From: Paraburkholderia ribeironis | GTDB lineage: Bacteria; Pseudomonadota; Gammaproteobacteria; Burkholderiales; Burkholderiaceae | Assembly: GCF_900019265.1 (NCBI RefSeq) | Contig: NZ_CYGX02000027.1 | Span: 174,161 to 238,160, forward strand | Reading direction: 5' to 3' | Length of the DNA stretch: 64,000 nucleotides | In this document: piece by piece, positions 28,718-41,256 of the stretch | Position numbering within the stretch: the stretch's first letter is position 1 | How the letters are laid out: the number at the start of each line of letters is the position of its first letter | Notes under the pieces: model-generated | Told to the model about the DNA's origin: nothing | Database searches by the model: none | What the model saw: the letters and a program-made list of their open reading frames with translations, nothing else | Made by a program: the position numbers and the translations under genes

Positions 28718-28747
28718 GGGTCTGTCGCAGCATGATGTGAGCGACAG
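28718..28747 (+). promoter_or_regulatory. Hairpin in the nuoD-nuoE gap
   Basis: Arms tctgtcgc (28720-28727) and gcgacagg (28740-28747), with one G-T pair and a 12-base loop, about 40 bases before nuoE. It shares the cctgtcg/cgacagg stem with the tetR leader hairpin at 2225-2243. The rest of 28654-28786 shows no gene. Confidence 0.4.
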
Positions 28748-28786
28748 GTTTTCGTTCGGTAGGAATTGAAAGAGTCGTGTCTGAAA

Positions 28787-29272
28787 ATGATCTCAGCTGA
28801 AGGCCTGAAAGAAATCGATCGTGCGATCGCGAAGTATCCCGCCGATCAGAAACAGTCCGCCGTGATGTCGGCGTTGGCCACTGCTCAGGAAGAGCATGGC
28901 TGGCTGTCGCCCGAACTCATGCAGTTCGTCGCGGACTATCTCGGCATGCCGGCCGTCGCCGTGCAGGAAGTGGCGACCTTCTACACGATGTACGAGACCG
29001 CGCCGGTCGGCAAGTACAAGATCACGCTCTGCACGAACCTGCCGTGTCAGCTCGGCCCGGACGGCGGCTCAGACAGCGCCGCTGAATATCTGAAGCAGAA
29101 GCTCGGCATCGACTTCGGCGAAACCACGCCCGACGGCAGGTTCACCCTGAAGGAAGGTGAGTGCATGGGTTCGTGCGGCGACGCGCCGGTGATGCTGGTG
29201 AACAACCATCGCATGTGCAGCTTCATGAGCCGCGCGAAGATCGACCAGCTGCTCGAGGAACTTTCGAAATGA
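28787..29272 (+). CDS. nuoE: NADH-quinone oxidoreductase subunit E
   Basis: 161 residues, thioredoxin-like 24-kDa subunit with a [2Fe-2S] cluster (N1a). Ligands Cys in CTNLPCQL and in [12 protein letters not shown]. The ATG at 28787 gives the usual family N-terminus ([11 protein letters not shown]); its ribosome-binding site is weak, and an in-frame TTG at 28766 just after AGGAA is an alternative. The stop overlaps the nuoF start (ATGA). Confidence 0.94.
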   Translation: MISAEGLKEIDRAIAKYPADQKQSAVMSALATAQEEHGWLSPELMQFVADYLGMPAVAVQEVATFYTMYETAPVGKYKITLCTNLPCQLGPDGGSDSAAEYLKQKLGIDFGETTPDGRFTLKEGECMGSCGDAPVMLVNNHRMCSFMSRAKIDQLLEELSK

Positions 29273-30597
29273 CGTCTTTACACGATCGTCACATCAAACC
29301 GCTGATTCTCGCCGGTCTGAACGGCGACAACTGGCATCTCGAAGACTACGTGGCGCGCGGCGGTTATGCCCAGCTGCGCCGCATTCTGGAAGAAAAGATT
29401 CCGCCCGAGCAGGTGATCGCCGACGTCAAAGCGTCGGGTCTGCGCGGCCGTGGCGGCGCGGGCTTTCCGACCGGTCTGAAGTGGAGCTTCATGCCGCGTC
29501 AGTTTCCGGGGCAGAAGTACCTGGTCTGCAATTCGGACGAAGGCGAACCGGGTACGTTCAAGGATCGCGACATCCTGCGCTTCAATCCGCACTCGCTGAT
29601 CGAAGGCATGGCGATCGGCGCGTACGCGATGGGCATCACGGTTGGCTACAACTATATCCACGGCGAAATCTGGGAAGTCTACAAACGCTTTGAACAAGCG
29701 TTGGACGAAGCTCGCCGCGCCGGGTTCCTCGGCGAGAACATCATGGGTTCGGGCTTTTCGTTCGAGCTGCATGCGCACCACGGTTACGGCGCCTACATCT
29801 GCGGCGAGGAAACCGCGCTGCTCGAATCGATCGAAGGCAAGAAAGGCCAGCCGCGCTTCAAGCCGCCGTTCCCGGCGAGCTTCGGCGTGTACGGCAAGCC
29901 GACCACGATCAACAACACCGAGACGTTCGCCGCTGTGCCGTTCCTGCTCGCGGTCGGTGCGCAGAATTACCTCGAGATCGGCAAGCCGAACAATGGCGGC
30001 ACGAAGATTTTCTCGGTTTCAGGCGACGTCGAGCGTCCGGGCAATTACGAAATTCCACTCGGCACGCCGTTCGCGAGGCTGATGGAACTGGCCGGTGGCA
30101 TCCGCGGCGGCAAGAAGATCAAGGCCGTGATTCCTGGCGGTTCGTCGGCGCCGGTGATTCCGGGCGAGATGATGATGCAAACCGACATGGACTACGACTC
30201 GATCGCCAAGGCCGGCTCGATGCTCGGGTCGGGCGCGGTCATCGTGATGGACGAGACGCGTTGCATGGTGCGCTCGCTGCTGCGCCTGTCGTATTTCTAC
30301 TATGAGGAATCGTGTGGTCAGTGCACGCCTTGCCGTGAAGGCACGGGCTGGCTGTACCGCGTCGTCCATCGTATCGAGCATGGGCTCGGCCGTCCGGAAG
30401 ATCTGGATCTGCTGAACTCGGTCGCGGAAAACATCATGGGCCGCACCATTTGCGCGCTCGGCGACGCCGCGGCCATGCCGGTTCGCGGCATGCTCAAGCA
30501 CTACTGGGACGAATTCGAATATCACGTTGCCCACAAGCATTGCCTCGTCGGCGGTCATGCCGGCGCGGCAGCGGCGTCGGAAACCGTGGCTGCCTGA
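29269..30597 (+). CDS. nuoF: NADH-quinone oxidoreductase subunit F
   Basis: 442 residues, the 51-kDa subunit with NADH site, FMN and cluster N3. [13 protein letters not shown] and the glycine-rich [17 protein letters not shown] bind nucleotide and flavin. Three of the four N3 cysteines are in [12 protein letters not shown], the fourth in [12 protein letters not shown]. The ATG at 29269 overlaps the nuoE stop by four bases. Confidence 0.97.
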   Translation: MTSLHDRHIKPLILAGLNGDNWHLEDYVARGGYAQLRRILEEKIPPEQVIADVKASGLRGRGGAGFPTGLKWSFMPRQFPGQKYLVCNSDEGEPGTFKDRDILRFNPHSLIEGMAIGAYAMGITVGYNYIHGEIWEVYKRFEQALDEARRAGFLGENIMGSGFSFELHAHHGYGAYICGEETALLESIEGKKGQPRFKPPFPASFGVYGKPTTINNTETFAAVPFLLAVGAQNYLEIGKPNNGGTKIFSVSGDVERPGNYEIPLGTPFARLMELAGGIRGGKKIKAVIPGGSSAPVIPGEMMMQTDMDYDSIAKAGSMLGSGAVIVMDETRCMVRSLLRLSYFYYEESCGQCTPCREGTGWLYRVVHRIEHGLGRPEDLDLLNSVAENIMGRTICALGDAAAMPVRGMLKHYWDEFEYHVAHKHCLVGGHAGAAAASETVAA

Positions 30598-30720
30598 GTT
30601 GGCCGAGCCGCCGACCAGATAAGCACCAGACGAACACGTCAACCGAGAAATTCATCGTCTGAAACGGGCGATGAACAGGCGAACGATTGAGCGGTAACAG
30701 GTTAAGGAAGATTGACCATC

Positions 30721-33054
30721 ATGGTTGAACTTGAAATAGACGGCAAGAAGGTAGAGGTGCCTGAAGGCAGCATGGTGATCCAGGCTGCGCATAAGGTCGA
30801 CACATACATTCCTCACTTCTGCTATCACAAGAAGCTGTCGATTGCGGCCAACTGCCGGATGTGTCTGGTCGATGTCGAAAAGATGCCGAAGGCCGTGCCC
30901 GCATGCGCGACGCCGGTATCGCCCGGCATGGTCGTGCGCACCAAGTCGGATAAGGCCGTGAAGGGCCAGCAAGCCGTGATGGAATTCCTGCTGATCAACC
31001 ATCCGCTGGATTGCCCGATCTGCGACCAGGGTGGCGAATGCCAGTTGCAGGATCTGGCCGTGGGCTACGGCAAGTCGGCATCGCGCTATAGCGAAGAAAA
31101 GCGCGTGGTGTTCCACAAGAACGTGGGCCCGCTGATCTCGATGGAAGAAATGTCGCGCTGCATTCACTGCACGCGGTGCGTACGGTTCGGCCAGGAAGTG
31201 GCCGGCGTGATGGAACTCGGCATGCTGGGCCGCGGCGAGCATTCGGAAATCACTTCGTTCGTCGGCAAGACGGTCGACTCCGAACTGTCGGGCAACATGA
31301 TCGACCTGTGCCCAGTCGGCGCGCTGACCAGCAAGCCGTTCCGCTACAGCGCCCGCACGTGGGAGCTGTCGCGCCGCAAGTCGGTGAGCCCGCACGATTC
31401 GGTCGGCGCGAACCTCGTGGTGCAAGTGAAGAACAATCGCGTGATGCGCGTTCTGCCGTTCGAAAACGAATCCATCAACGAATGCTGGATCTCGGACAAG
31501 GACCGCTTCTCGTACGAAGGCCTGAACAGCCCCGAGCGTTTGACTCAGCCGATGCTCAAGCAAGGCGGCAAGTGGGTCCCAACCGACTGGCAGACCGCGC
31601 TTGACTACGTGGCGAAGGGTCTGAAGGGCATCAAGGGCGACCATGGCGCGAACGCGCTGGCGGCGCTGGGCAGCGCTCACAGCACGGTCGAAGAACTGTT
31701 CCTGTTGAAGCAGCTGGCGCAAGCGGTCGGCACGCCTAACGTCGATTTCCGTCTGCGTCAGGCGGATTTCTCGGCGCCGGTCAATGGTGCGCCGTGGCTC
31801 GGCACGACGATCGCCGATCTGTCGAACGTCGACGCCGCATTGGTGATCGGTTCGGATCTGCGCCGCGATCATCCGCTGTTCGCCGCGCGTCTGCGGCAGG
31901 CGGCAAAGAGCGGCGCGAAGCTCACGCTCGTGCAAGCTAGCAACGAAGACGCACTGATTCCGCAAGCGCAGCGCGTGGTGGCGGCGCCATCGGCATGGCT
32001 CGACGCGCTCGCGGGTATCGCCGGCGCGATCTCGGAAGCCAACGGCGTCGCGTTGCCGGAGGCGTTTGCCGGCGCGCAGCCCACGGAGGCCAACAAACAG
32101 GTCGCCAAATCACTCGCCACCGGCGAGCGCCGCCTCGTGCTGCTCGGCAATGGCGTGGTCCGTCATCCGGACTTCGCGGTGCTGCATGCCGCCGCGCAGT
32201 GGATCGCGGACGCGACCGGCGCGACGCTCGGCTTCCTCTCGGAGGCGGCCAACACGGTCGGCGCGCACCTCGTGAACGCGCTGCCGGGCGTAGGCGGTCT
32301 GAACGCTCGCGAAGCGTTCGAGCAACCGCGCAAGGGTTATCTGCTGCTGAACGTCGAGCCGGAGTTCGACACGGCCCATCCGGCGCAGGCTCTGGCCGCG
32401 CTGAAGCAGGCCGAAATGGTCGTCGTGATGTCGCCGTTCCAGACGGGCGCCGACTACGCCGACGTGCTGCTGCCGATCGCACCGTTCACGGAAACGGCCG
32501 GTACTTTCGTCAACGCGGAAGGCACGGTGCAGACGTTCAACGGCGTCGTGCGTCCGCTCGGCGACACGCGTCCGGCATGGAAGGTGTTGCGCGTGCTGGG
32601 CAGCCTGCTCGGCGTGCCGGGCTTCGAATTCGACACGGCGGAAGAAGTGCGCACCGCAGCTTTGGGCGACGGTGAAATGAGCTCGCGCCTGTCGAACAGG
32701 ACGGGCGTCGCGGTTGCACGTGGCAGGTCGGCGAAGGCAGCGGAAGGCAAGTTCGAGCGTATTGCGAACGTGCCGATCTATCATGCCGACGCGCTGGTGC
32801 GTCGCGCGGATTCGCTGCATCTCACTGCGGCGGCACGCGTGGCGAACTCGGCCGGTCTGCCGGCTGCGCTGTTCGACAAACTGGGTTTGAAAGAAGGCGA
32901 CGCAGTGCGCGTGCGCCAGGGCGAGCAATCGGTGCAGTTGCCGGCCGTGCGCGACGCGAATCTTGCGGAGACGGTCGTCCGCGTATCGGCAGCCACGCCT
33001 GCCGGTGCAGCGCTGGGCAGCCTGTTCGGTGAACTGGTGGTGGAGAAGGCGTAA
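30721..33054 (+). CDS. nuoG: NADH-quinone oxidoreductase subunit G
   Basis: 777 residues, the largest hydrophilic subunit. An N-terminal ferredoxin domain (HFCYHKKLSIAANCRMC) holds a [2Fe-2S] cluster. HPLDCPICDQGGECQLQD and CIHCTRCVRF hold two [4Fe-4S] clusters (one with a His ligand). The remainder is a molybdopterin-oxidoreductase-like domain that binds no cofactor in this family. The ATG at 30721 has AAGGAAG ten bases upstream. It is followed without gap by nuoH. Confidence 0.96.
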   Translation: MVELEIDGKKVEVPEGSMVIQAAHKVDTYIPHFCYHKKLSIAANCRMCLVDVEKMPKAVPACATPVSPGMVVRTKSDKAVKGQQAVMEFLLINHPLDCPICDQGGECQLQDLAVGYGKSASRYSEEKRVVFHKNVGPLISMEEMSRCIHCTRCVRFGQEVAGVMELGMLGRGEHSEITSFVGKTVDSELSGNMIDLCPVGALTSKPFRYSARTWELSRRKSVSPHDSVGANLVVQVKNNRVMRVLPFENESINECWISDKDRFSYEGLNSPERLTQPMLKQGGKWVPTDWQTALDYVAKGLKGIKGDHGANALAALGSAHSTVEELFLLKQLAQAVGTPNVDFRLRQADFSAPVNGAPWLGTTIADLSNVDAALVIGSDLRRDHPLFAARLRQAAKSGAKLTLVQASNEDALIPQAQRVVAAPSAWLDALAGIAGAISEANGVALPEAFAGAQPTEANKQVAKSLATGERRLVLLGNGVVRHPDFAVLHAAAQWIADATGATLGFLSEAANTVGAHLVNALPGVGGLNAREAFEQPRKGYLLLNVEPEFDTAHPAQALAALKQAEMVVVMSPFQTGADYADVLLPIAPFTETAGTFVNAEGTVQTFNGVVRPLGDTRPAWKVLRVLGSLLGVPGFEFDTAEEVRTAALGDGEMSSRLSNRTGVAVARGRSAKAAEGKFERIANVPIYHADALVRRADSLHLTAAARVANSAGLPAALFDKLGLKEGDAVRVRQGEQSVQLPAVRDANLAETVVRVSAATPAGAALGSLFGELVVEKA

Positions 33055-34119
33055 ATGAGCTTGTTCGATACGATCAACTCGGGCGGCGCCCAGCTCCTCG
33101 GTGTGGCATGGCCCACGGTGTGGGCGCTGGTGCGCATCCTGGTGGTGGCTGTCGTGATCCTGCTGTGCGTGGCTTACCTGATTCTCTGGGAGCGTAAGCT
33201 GATCGGCTGGATGCACGTGCGTCTCGGCCCGAACCGCGTGGGTCCCGCAGGTCTCCTGCAGCCGATCGCCGACGTGCTGAAGCTGCTGCTCAAAGAAGTG
33301 ATCCAGCCGGCTCAGGCAAGCCGCTGGATCTACCTCATCGCGCCGATCATGGTGGTGGTGCCGGCCTTCGCGGTCTGGGCGGTGATTCCGTTCCAGGCGG
33401 GCGCGGTGCTCGGCGATATCAACGCCGGTCTGCTGTACGCGATAGCGATTTCGTCGATCGGCGTGTACGGCGTGATTCTGGCCGGTTGGGCGTCGAACTC
33501 GAAGTACGCGTTCCTCGGCGCGATGCGCGCCGCGGCGCAGATGGTCTCCTACGAAATCTCGATGGGCTTCGCGCTCGTCGTCGTGCTGATGACGGCCGGC
33601 ACGCTGAACCTGTCGGGCATCGTCGGTTCGCAGGAGCAAGGCTTCTTCGCGTCGCACGGCCTGAACTTCCTGTCGTGGAACTGGCTGCCGCTGCTGCCGA
33701 TGTTCATCGTGTACTTCGTCTCGGGCATCGCCGAAACGAACCGTCACCCGTTCGACGTGGTGGAAGGGGAGTCGGAAATCGTCGCTGGCCACATGATCGA
33801 TTACTCGGGTATGGCGTTCGCGCTGTTCTTCCTCGCCGAGTACATCAACATGATCGTGATCTCGGCGTTGGCGGCAACGCTGTTCCTCGGCGGCTGGAGT
33901 GCACCGTTCGGCTTCCTGTCGTTTATCCCGGGTGTCGTCTGGCTCGTCGCCAAGGTTTTCTTCCTGTTGTCGGTGTTCATCTGGGCGCGCGCCACGTTCC
34001 CGCGCTACCGCTATGACCAGATCATGCGTCTGGGCTGGAAGGTTTTCATTCCGGTCTGCGTGGTGTGGCTGGTGGTGGTCGGCTTCTGGATCATGTCGCC
34101 GTTGAACATCTGGAAATAA
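33055..34119 (+). CDS. nuoH: NADH-quinone oxidoreductase subunit H
   Basis: 354 residues, eight or so transmembrane helices; forms the quinone chamber and first proton channel. The conserved loop [19 protein letters not shown], the acidic loop [20 protein letters not shown] and [21 protein letters not shown] are all present. Its ATG follows the nuoG stop directly (TAAATG). Confidence 0.97.
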   Translation: MSLFDTINSGGAQLLGVAWPTVWALVRILVVAVVILLCVAYLILWERKLIGWMHVRLGPNRVGPAGLLQPIADVLKLLLKEVIQPAQASRWIYLIAPIMVVVPAFAVWAVIPFQAGAVLGDINAGLLYAIAISSIGVYGVILAGWASNSKYAFLGAMRAAAQMVSYEISMGFALVVVLMTAGTLNLSGIVGSQEQGFFASHGLNFLSWNWLPLLPMFIVYFVSGIAETNRHPFDVVEGESEIVAGHMIDYSGMAFALFFLAEYINMIVISALAATLFLGGWSAPFGFLSFIPGVVWLVAKVFFLLSVFIWARATFPRYRYDQIMRLGWKVFIPVCVVWLVVVGFWIMSPLNIWK

Positions 34120-34134
34120 AGGGCGGATGAACTC

Positions 34135-34623
34135 ATGACCGCAATCCAAAACTTTTTCAAGACCTTCTTCCTGACGGAACTGATCAAGGGCCTTGCACTG
34201 ACCGGACGCTATGCGTTCCAGCGCAAGATCACAGTGCAGTTCCCGGAAGAGAAGACCCCGATCTCGCCGCGTTTTCGCGGCCTGCATGCACTGCGCCGCT
34301 ATGAAAACGGCGAAGAGCGTTGCATTGCCTGCAAGCTGTGCGAAGCGGTGTGCCCGGCGCTCGCCATCACGATCGAATCGGAAACGCGGGCGGACAATAC
34401 CCGTCGCACGACGCGCTACGACATCGACCTGACCAAGTGCATCTTCTGCGGTTTCTGCGAAGAAAGCTGCCCGGTCGATTCGATCGTCGAGACGCACATT
34501 CTCGAGTATCACGGCGAGAAGCGCGGCGACCTGTACTTCACGAAGGAAATGCTGCTGGCCGTCGGCGATCGCTACGAAGCGGAGATCGCTGCGAACAAGG
34601 CAGCCGACGCACCGTATCGTTGA
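34135..34623 (+). CDS. nuoI: NADH-quinone oxidoreductase subunit I
   Basis: 162 residues, TYKY-like subunit carrying clusters N6a and N6b. Two 8-Fe ferredoxin motifs: [16 protein letters not shown] and [16 protein letters not shown]. It connects the hydrophilic and membrane arms. The 203-base gap to nuoJ that follows is long for this operon and holds a self-complementary hairpin (gccgcggc 34704-34711 with 34717-34724). Confidence 0.97.
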   Translation: MTAIQNFFKTFFLTELIKGLALTGRYAFQRKITVQFPEEKTPISPRFRGLHALRRYENGEERCIACKLCEAVCPALAITIESETRADNTRRTTRYDIDLTKCIFCGFCEESCPVDSIVETHILEYHGEKRGDLYFTKEMLLAVGDRYEAEIAANKAADAPYR

Positions 34624-34826
34624 AGCGCTTTCCCGTTGAGACGGTAAAAGCGGCAGTAAATGCAGCACTAAAAGCAGTAACACGGCCTGTTGTCGGGCCG
34701 AACGCCGCGGCCTGACGCCGCGGCACGGCGCACCTGTGCGACGGTTCTGGCGGTTTCGCCCGCTTTTGCTAACCACGCGTGCCAAAGAACAATGCCTGAC
34801 GATGGCCTAACGATGAACCGGTAATC

Positions 34827-35513
34827 ATGGAATTCACGACCGTACTGTTCTACATCTTCGCGCTGCTCCTGGTTGTTTCGGGGCTGAAGGTGATCACCTC
34901 GCGCAACCCGGTGGCGTGCGCACTGTTTCTCGTGCTGGCGTTCTTCAATGCAGCGGCGATCTGGATGCTGCTGGAGGCCGAGTTCCTTGCGATCCTGCTG
35001 GTGCTGGTCTACGTCGGCGCGGTGATGGTGCTGTTCCTGTTCGTCGTGATGATGCTGGACATCAATCTCGACGTGCTGCGCAAAGACTTCAAACGCTTCG
35101 TGCCGATGGCCACGGCGGTGGGCGCGATCATCGTGATCGAAACCGCGCTAATCCTGTGGCACGGCTACGGCGCGACCAGCACGGCGCTGCGTGACACCGC
35201 GTCGGCCGCGAACGGCATGGGCGACTGGTCGAACACCCGCCTGATCGGCAAGGTCATCTACACCGACTACATCTTCGCGTTCGAAATTGCCGGCCTCGTG
35301 CTGCTGGTGGCGATCATCGCGGCGATCGCGCTGACCACGAGCCACAAGAAAGACAGCAAGCGCCAGAACGTCAGCGAGCAGGTCAAGGTGCGCGCTCAGG
35401 ACCGTGTGCGCGTGGTGAAGATGGCGTCGGAAAAAACCGCGGCAACCGTCGCGGCAGAAGAAGCCGCCGCAGCGGCAGCAGCGGCCGACTCGGCCTCTGC
35501 TAAAAACAGCTGA
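34827..35513 (+). CDS. nuoJ: NADH-quinone oxidoreductase subunit J
   Basis: 228 residues; five transmembrane helices (the third, [25 protein letters not shown], contains the pi-bulge helix region, residues about 50-74). After the last helix a charged, Ala-rich tail of about 55 residues ([15 protein letters not shown] to [19 protein letters not shown]) is longer than in E. coli (184 residues in total) and probably cytoplasmic and disordered. Confidence 0.95.
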   Translation: MEFTTVLFYIFALLLVVSGLKVITSRNPVACALFLVLAFFNAAAIWMLLEAEFLAILLVLVYVGAVMVLFLFVVMMLDINLDVLRKDFKRFVPMATAVGAIIVIETALILWHGYGATSTALRDTASAANGMGDWSNTRLIGKVIYTDYIFAFEIAGLVLLVAIIAAIALTTSHKKDSKRQNVSEQVKVRAQDRVRVVKMASEKTAATVAAEEAAAAAAAADSASAKNS

Positions 35514-35533
35514 GCGGACAGGAGATAGAAATC

Positions 35534-35839
35534 ATGTTGACCCTTGCTCATTACCTTGTCCTCGGCGCGATCCTGTTTGCGATCAGCATCGTCGGCATTT
35601 TCCTGAACCGCCGCAACGTCCTCATCATCCTGATGGCGATCGAGCTGATGCTGCTCGCAGTGAACACCAATTTCGTCGCGTTCTCGCATTACCTCGGCGA
35701 CGTGCATGGCCAGGTCTTCGTCTTCTTCGTGCTGACGGTCGCAGCAGCGGAAGCGGCAATCGGCCTCGCAATTCTGGTGACCCTGTTCCGTAGTCTCGAC
35801 ACGATCAATGTCGAGGATCTCGATCAGCTCAAAGGTTAA
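35534..35839 (+). CDS. nuoK: NADH-quinone oxidoreductase subunit K
   Basis: 101 residues, three transmembrane helices with the conserved membrane glutamates in [19 protein letters not shown] and in [14 protein letters not shown]. Proton-channel subunit homologous to MrpC. 20 bases after nuoJ, 17 before nuoL. Confidence 0.97.
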   Translation: MLTLAHYLVLGAILFAISIVGIFLNRRNVLIILMAIELMLLAVNTNFVAFSHYLGDVHGQVFVFFVLTVAAAEAAIGLAILVTLFRSLDTINVEDLDQLKG

Positions 35840-35856
35840 TTTCAGGAAAAGCGGTT

Positions 35857-37914
<2,058 letters not shown>

Positions 37915-37928
37915 GGCGAGGGACACTA

Positions 37929-39419
37929 ATGCACGCTTATCCGATTCTCAGTATCGCGATCTGGTTACCGATCCTCTTCGGTCTCCTGGTACTCGCCATC
38001 GGCTCCGACCGGAACCCGGCTCCCGCGCGCTGGATCGCGCTGATCGGCTCGGTTGCCAGCTTCATCGTGACGATCCCGCTGATCACCAGCTTCGATCCGG
38101 GCACCGCCGATCTGCAGTTCGTCGAGCAGGGCACCTGGATCGAACGCTTCCACATCATGTACCACCTCGGTGTCGACGGCATCTCGATGTGGTTCGTCGT
38201 GTTGACCGCATTGATCACGGTGATCGTCGTGATCTCCGCGTGGGAAGTGATCACGAAGAACGTCGCGCAGTACATGGCGGCGTTCCTGATCCTGTCGGGC
38301 ATCATGGTCGGCGTGTTCAGCGCGGCCGACGGCATGCTGTTCTACGTGTTCTTCGAAGCGACGCTGATTCCGATGTACATCATCATCGGCGTGTGGGGCG
38401 GGGCGAACCGCGTGTACGCGGCGTTCAAGTTCTTCCTGTACACGCTGGCCGGCTCGCTGCTGATGCTGGTTGCGTTGCTCTACCTGTACATCGAAACCGG
38501 TTCGTTCGACCTCGCCATGTGGCAGCACACGCAGATCGCGATGACGCCTCAGGTGCTGCTATTCATCGCGTTTTTCCTGGCGTTCGCCGTGAAGGTGCCG
38601 ATGTGGCCGGTGCACACGTGGTTGCCTGACGCTCACGTGGAAGCGCCGACCGGCGGCTCGGTCGTGCTGGCCGCGATCATGCTGAAGCTTGGCGCGTACG
38701 GTTTCCTGCGTTTTTCGCTGCCGATCACGCCGGACGCGAGCCACTTTCTGGCGCCGGTCGTCATCGCGCTGTCGCTGATCGCGGTGATCTACATCGGCCT
38801 CGTCGCGATGGTGCAGGCCGACATGAAGAAGCTGGTCGCGTATTCGTCGATCGCGCACATGGGGTTCGTCACGCTCGGCTTCTTCATCTTCAATCAACTC
38901 GGCGCGGAAGGTGCGATCGTGCAGATGATCTCGCACGGTTTCGTGTCGGGCGCGATGTTCCTTAGCATCGGCGTGCTGTACGACCGTATGCACTCGCGAC
39001 AGATCGCCGATTACGGCGGCGTCGTCAACGTCATGCCGAAGTTCGCGGCGTTCATGATGCTGTTCGCGATGGCCAATTGCGGCTTGCCGGGCACCTCCGG
39101 GTTCGTCGGCGAGTTCATGGTGATTCTGGCCGCTGTCCAGCACAACTTCTGGATCGCGAGCGGTGCGGCGGTCACGCTGATTCTCGGCGCGGCCTATACG
39201 CTGTGGATGTACAAGCGTGTGTACTTCGGCGCGACCGCCAACGATCACGTGAAGAGCCTGCTCGACATCAACCGCCGCGAATTTTTCATGCTGGCAGTGC
39301 TCGCCGCACTGACGCTGTTCATGGGCCTGTATCCGAAGCCCTTTACCGATGTGATGCACGTATCCGTGGAAAACCTCCTCTCCCACGTTGCGCAGTCGAA
39401 GCTGCCGTTGCCTCAGTAA
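37929..39419 (+). CDS. nuoM: NADH-quinone oxidoreductase subunit M
   Basis: 496 residues, 14-helix antiporter-like subunit. FFEATLIPMYIIIGVWGG has the conserved membrane Glu, and KVPMWPVHTWLPDAHVEAPT with the following GGSVVLAAIMLKLGAYG is the signature of NuoM. Full length, 14 bases after nuoL. Confidence 0.97.
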   Translation: MHAYPILSIAIWLPILFGLLVLAIGSDRNPAPARWIALIGSVASFIVTIPLITSFDPGTADLQFVEQGTWIERFHIMYHLGVDGISMWFVVLTALITVIVVISAWEVITKNVAQYMAAFLILSGIMVGVFSAADGMLFYVFFEATLIPMYIIIGVWGGANRVYAAFKFFLYTLAGSLLMLVALLYLYIETGSFDLAMWQHTQIAMTPQVLLFIAFFLAFAVKVPMWPVHTWLPDAHVEAPTGGSVVLAAIMLKLGAYGFLRFSLPITPDASHFLAPVVIALSLIAVIYIGLVAMVQADMKKLVAYSSIAHMGFVTLGFFIFNQLGAEGAIVQMISHGFVSGAMFLSIGVLYDRMHSRQIADYGGVVNVMPKFAAFMMLFAMANCGLPGTSGFVGEFMVILAAVQHNFWIASGAAVTLILGAAYTLWMYKRVYFGATANDHVKSLLDINRREFFMLAVLAALTLFMGLYPKPFTDVMHVSVENLLSHVAQSKLPLPQ

Positions 39420-39444
39420 CGCCGAGCGGAGGAATTTAAAGACC

Positions 39445-40917
39445 ATGCAAAACGCCCCTATGACTGCTCTGTTGCCCGACGCACTGGTGATGTTCGCCAT
39501 TGTGATCGCGTGGCTCAACGACACGTTCGTCGGCCAGACCGGTCGCCGTACCACCTATCTCATCGCGTTCTGGTCGTCGCTGGTCGCAGGCGTCTGGTTC
39601 GCGATCAACGCGTTCGACCCGCAAGTGCACTACTTCTTCGATCACATGTACGTGGTCGACCCGTTCGCCAACCTGATGAAGGCTGTGGTGACGCTTGGCT
39701 ACGCCGTGAAGGTCGTTTATTCGCGCCGTTACCTCGATGATCGCGGGATGTTCCGCGGCGATTTCTTCCTGCTGGGCATGTTCGCGTTGCTCGGCCAGCT
39801 CGTGATGATCTCGGGCAACAACTTCCTGACGCTGTATCTCGGTCTGGAACTGATGTCGCTGTCGCTGTACGCGGTGATCGCGTTGCGTCGCGACGAGGCG
39901 CCGTCGAACGAAGCCGCGATGAAGTACTACGTGCTTGGCGCGCTGGCTTCCGGCTTCCTGCTGTACGGTATCTCGATGCTGTACGGCGCGACCGGCTCGC
40001 TCGACCTGAACGAAGTGTTCAAGGCGGTCGGCACGAGCCACTACGATCCGGGCGTGCTGCTGTTCGGCGTGATCTTCATCGTGGCGGGTGTGGCGTTCAA
40101 GATGGGTGCGGTGCCGTTCCACATGTGGGTGCCTGACGTGTATCAAGGTGCCCCGACGGCGATGACGCTGCTGGTCGGCGGCGGCCCGAAGGTCGCGGCA
40201 TTCGCGTGGGGCCTGCGCTTCCTCGTAATGGGCTTGCTGCCGCTCGCGGTCGAATGGCAGCAGATGCTGGTGATTCTGGCGGCGCTGTCGCTGATCGTCG
40301 GCAACATCACCGGTATCGTGCAGCGCAACGTCAAGCGCATGCTCGCGTACTCGGCGATCTCGAACATGGGCTTCGTGCTGCTGGGCCTGCTGGCAGGCGT
40401 GGTCGACCAGAAGACCACGGGCGCGGCCAGCGCGTACGGCTCGGCGATGTTCTACAGCATCGTCTACCTGATCACGACGCTCGGCACCTTCGGCGTCATC
40501 ATGCTGCTGGCACGCCGCGATTTTGAGGCGGACACGCTCGAAGATTTCAAGGGTCTGAATCAACGCAGCCCGGTGTTCGCGTTCGTGATGATGATCATGA
40601 TGTTCTCGCTCGCCGGCATTCCGCCCGCAGTCGGCTTCTACGCGAAGCTCGCGGTGCTGCAGGCGACCATGAACGCAGGGTTGACCTGGCTCACGGTGCT
40701 GGCGGTGATCACGTCGCTGTTCGGCGCGTTCTACTACCTGCGTATCGTCAAGCTGATGTATTTCGACGAGCCGCAAGACAAGTCGGTGATCGTCGCCGAC
40801 ACCGGCACGCGCGCGTTGCTCGCGGCCAATGGCGTCGTGGTGCTGGTGCTCGGTATCGTGCCGGATCCGCTGTTGCGTGCCTGCTTGCAGGCTATCCAGC
40901 ACACGCTGCTGCTCTGA
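39445..40917 (+). CDS. nuoN: NADH-quinone oxidoreductase subunit N
   Basis: 490 residues, third antiporter-like subunit. LGLELMSLSLYAVIAL (helix 5 Glu) and FKMGAVPFHMWVPDVYQGAPT are typical. The ATG at 39445 is chosen from GGAGGA 11 bases upstream; the frame is open back into nuoM but without conservation. The stop overlaps the next start (TGATG). Confidence 0.96.
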   Translation: MQNAPMTALLPDALVMFAIVIAWLNDTFVGQTGRRTTYLIAFWSSLVAGVWFAINAFDPQVHYFFDHMYVVDPFANLMKAVVTLGYAVKVVYSRRYLDDRGMFRGDFFLLGMFALLGQLVMISGNNFLTLYLGLELMSLSLYAVIALRRDEAPSNEAAMKYYVLGALASGFLLYGISMLYGATGSLDLNEVFKAVGTSHYDPGVLLFGVIFIVAGVAFKMGAVPFHMWVPDVYQGAPTAMTLLVGGGPKVAAFAWGLRFLVMGLLPLAVEWQQMLVILAALSLIVGNITGIVQRNVKRMLAYSAISNMGFVLLGLLAGVVDQKTTGAASAYGSAMFYSIVYLITTLGTFGVIMLLARRDFEADTLEDFKGLNQRSPVFAFVMMIMMFSLAGIPPAVGFYAKLAVLQATMNAGLTWLTVLAVITSLFGAFYYLRIVKLMYFDEPQDKSVIVADTGTRALLAANGVVVLVLGIVPDPLLRACLQAIQHTLLL

Positions 40918-41213
40918 TGTCGGCAGCGGGTTGGTTTATCGTGCTGTTGGCGCTGGTTGGCGCCAACCTGCCGTTCGTGAATCAGCGCCTGTTCGCCGCC
41001 GTGCCATTGAAAGCGGCGAAGAAGAGTGCGTGGATCCGCATCGCCGAATTGATCGTGCTGTACTTCGTGGTCGGCGCACTCGGTTTTCTGCTCGAAGCGC
41101 GAGCCGGGAACCGCTTCGAACAGGGCTGGCAGTTCTACGCGATCACGTTCGCGCTGTTCGTCGTGTTCGCCTTCCCTGGCTTTACCTTCCAATATCTCGT
41201 CAAACGCCGCTGA
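40917..41213 (+). CDS. DUF2818-family membrane protein
   Basis: 98 residues with three hydrophobic segments (GWFIVLLALVGANLPFV, LIVLYFVVGALGFLLEA, FALFVVFAFPGFTFQYLV). It is translationally coupled to nuoN by a one-base overlap and, as known for DUF2818, regularly follows nuoN in betaproteobacteria, so it may be an accessory or assembly subunit of this lineage's complex I. No activity has been established to my knowledge. Confidence 0.85.
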   Translation: MSAAGWFIVLLALVGANLPFVNQRLFAAVPLKAAKKSAWIRIAELIVLYFVVGALGFLLEARAGNRFEQGWQFYAITFALFVVFAFPGFTFQYLVKRR

Positions 41214-41256
41214 CGGCGTCTCGCCGTCGCGCACCAAGCTGTTCCGAGGTCCGCAT

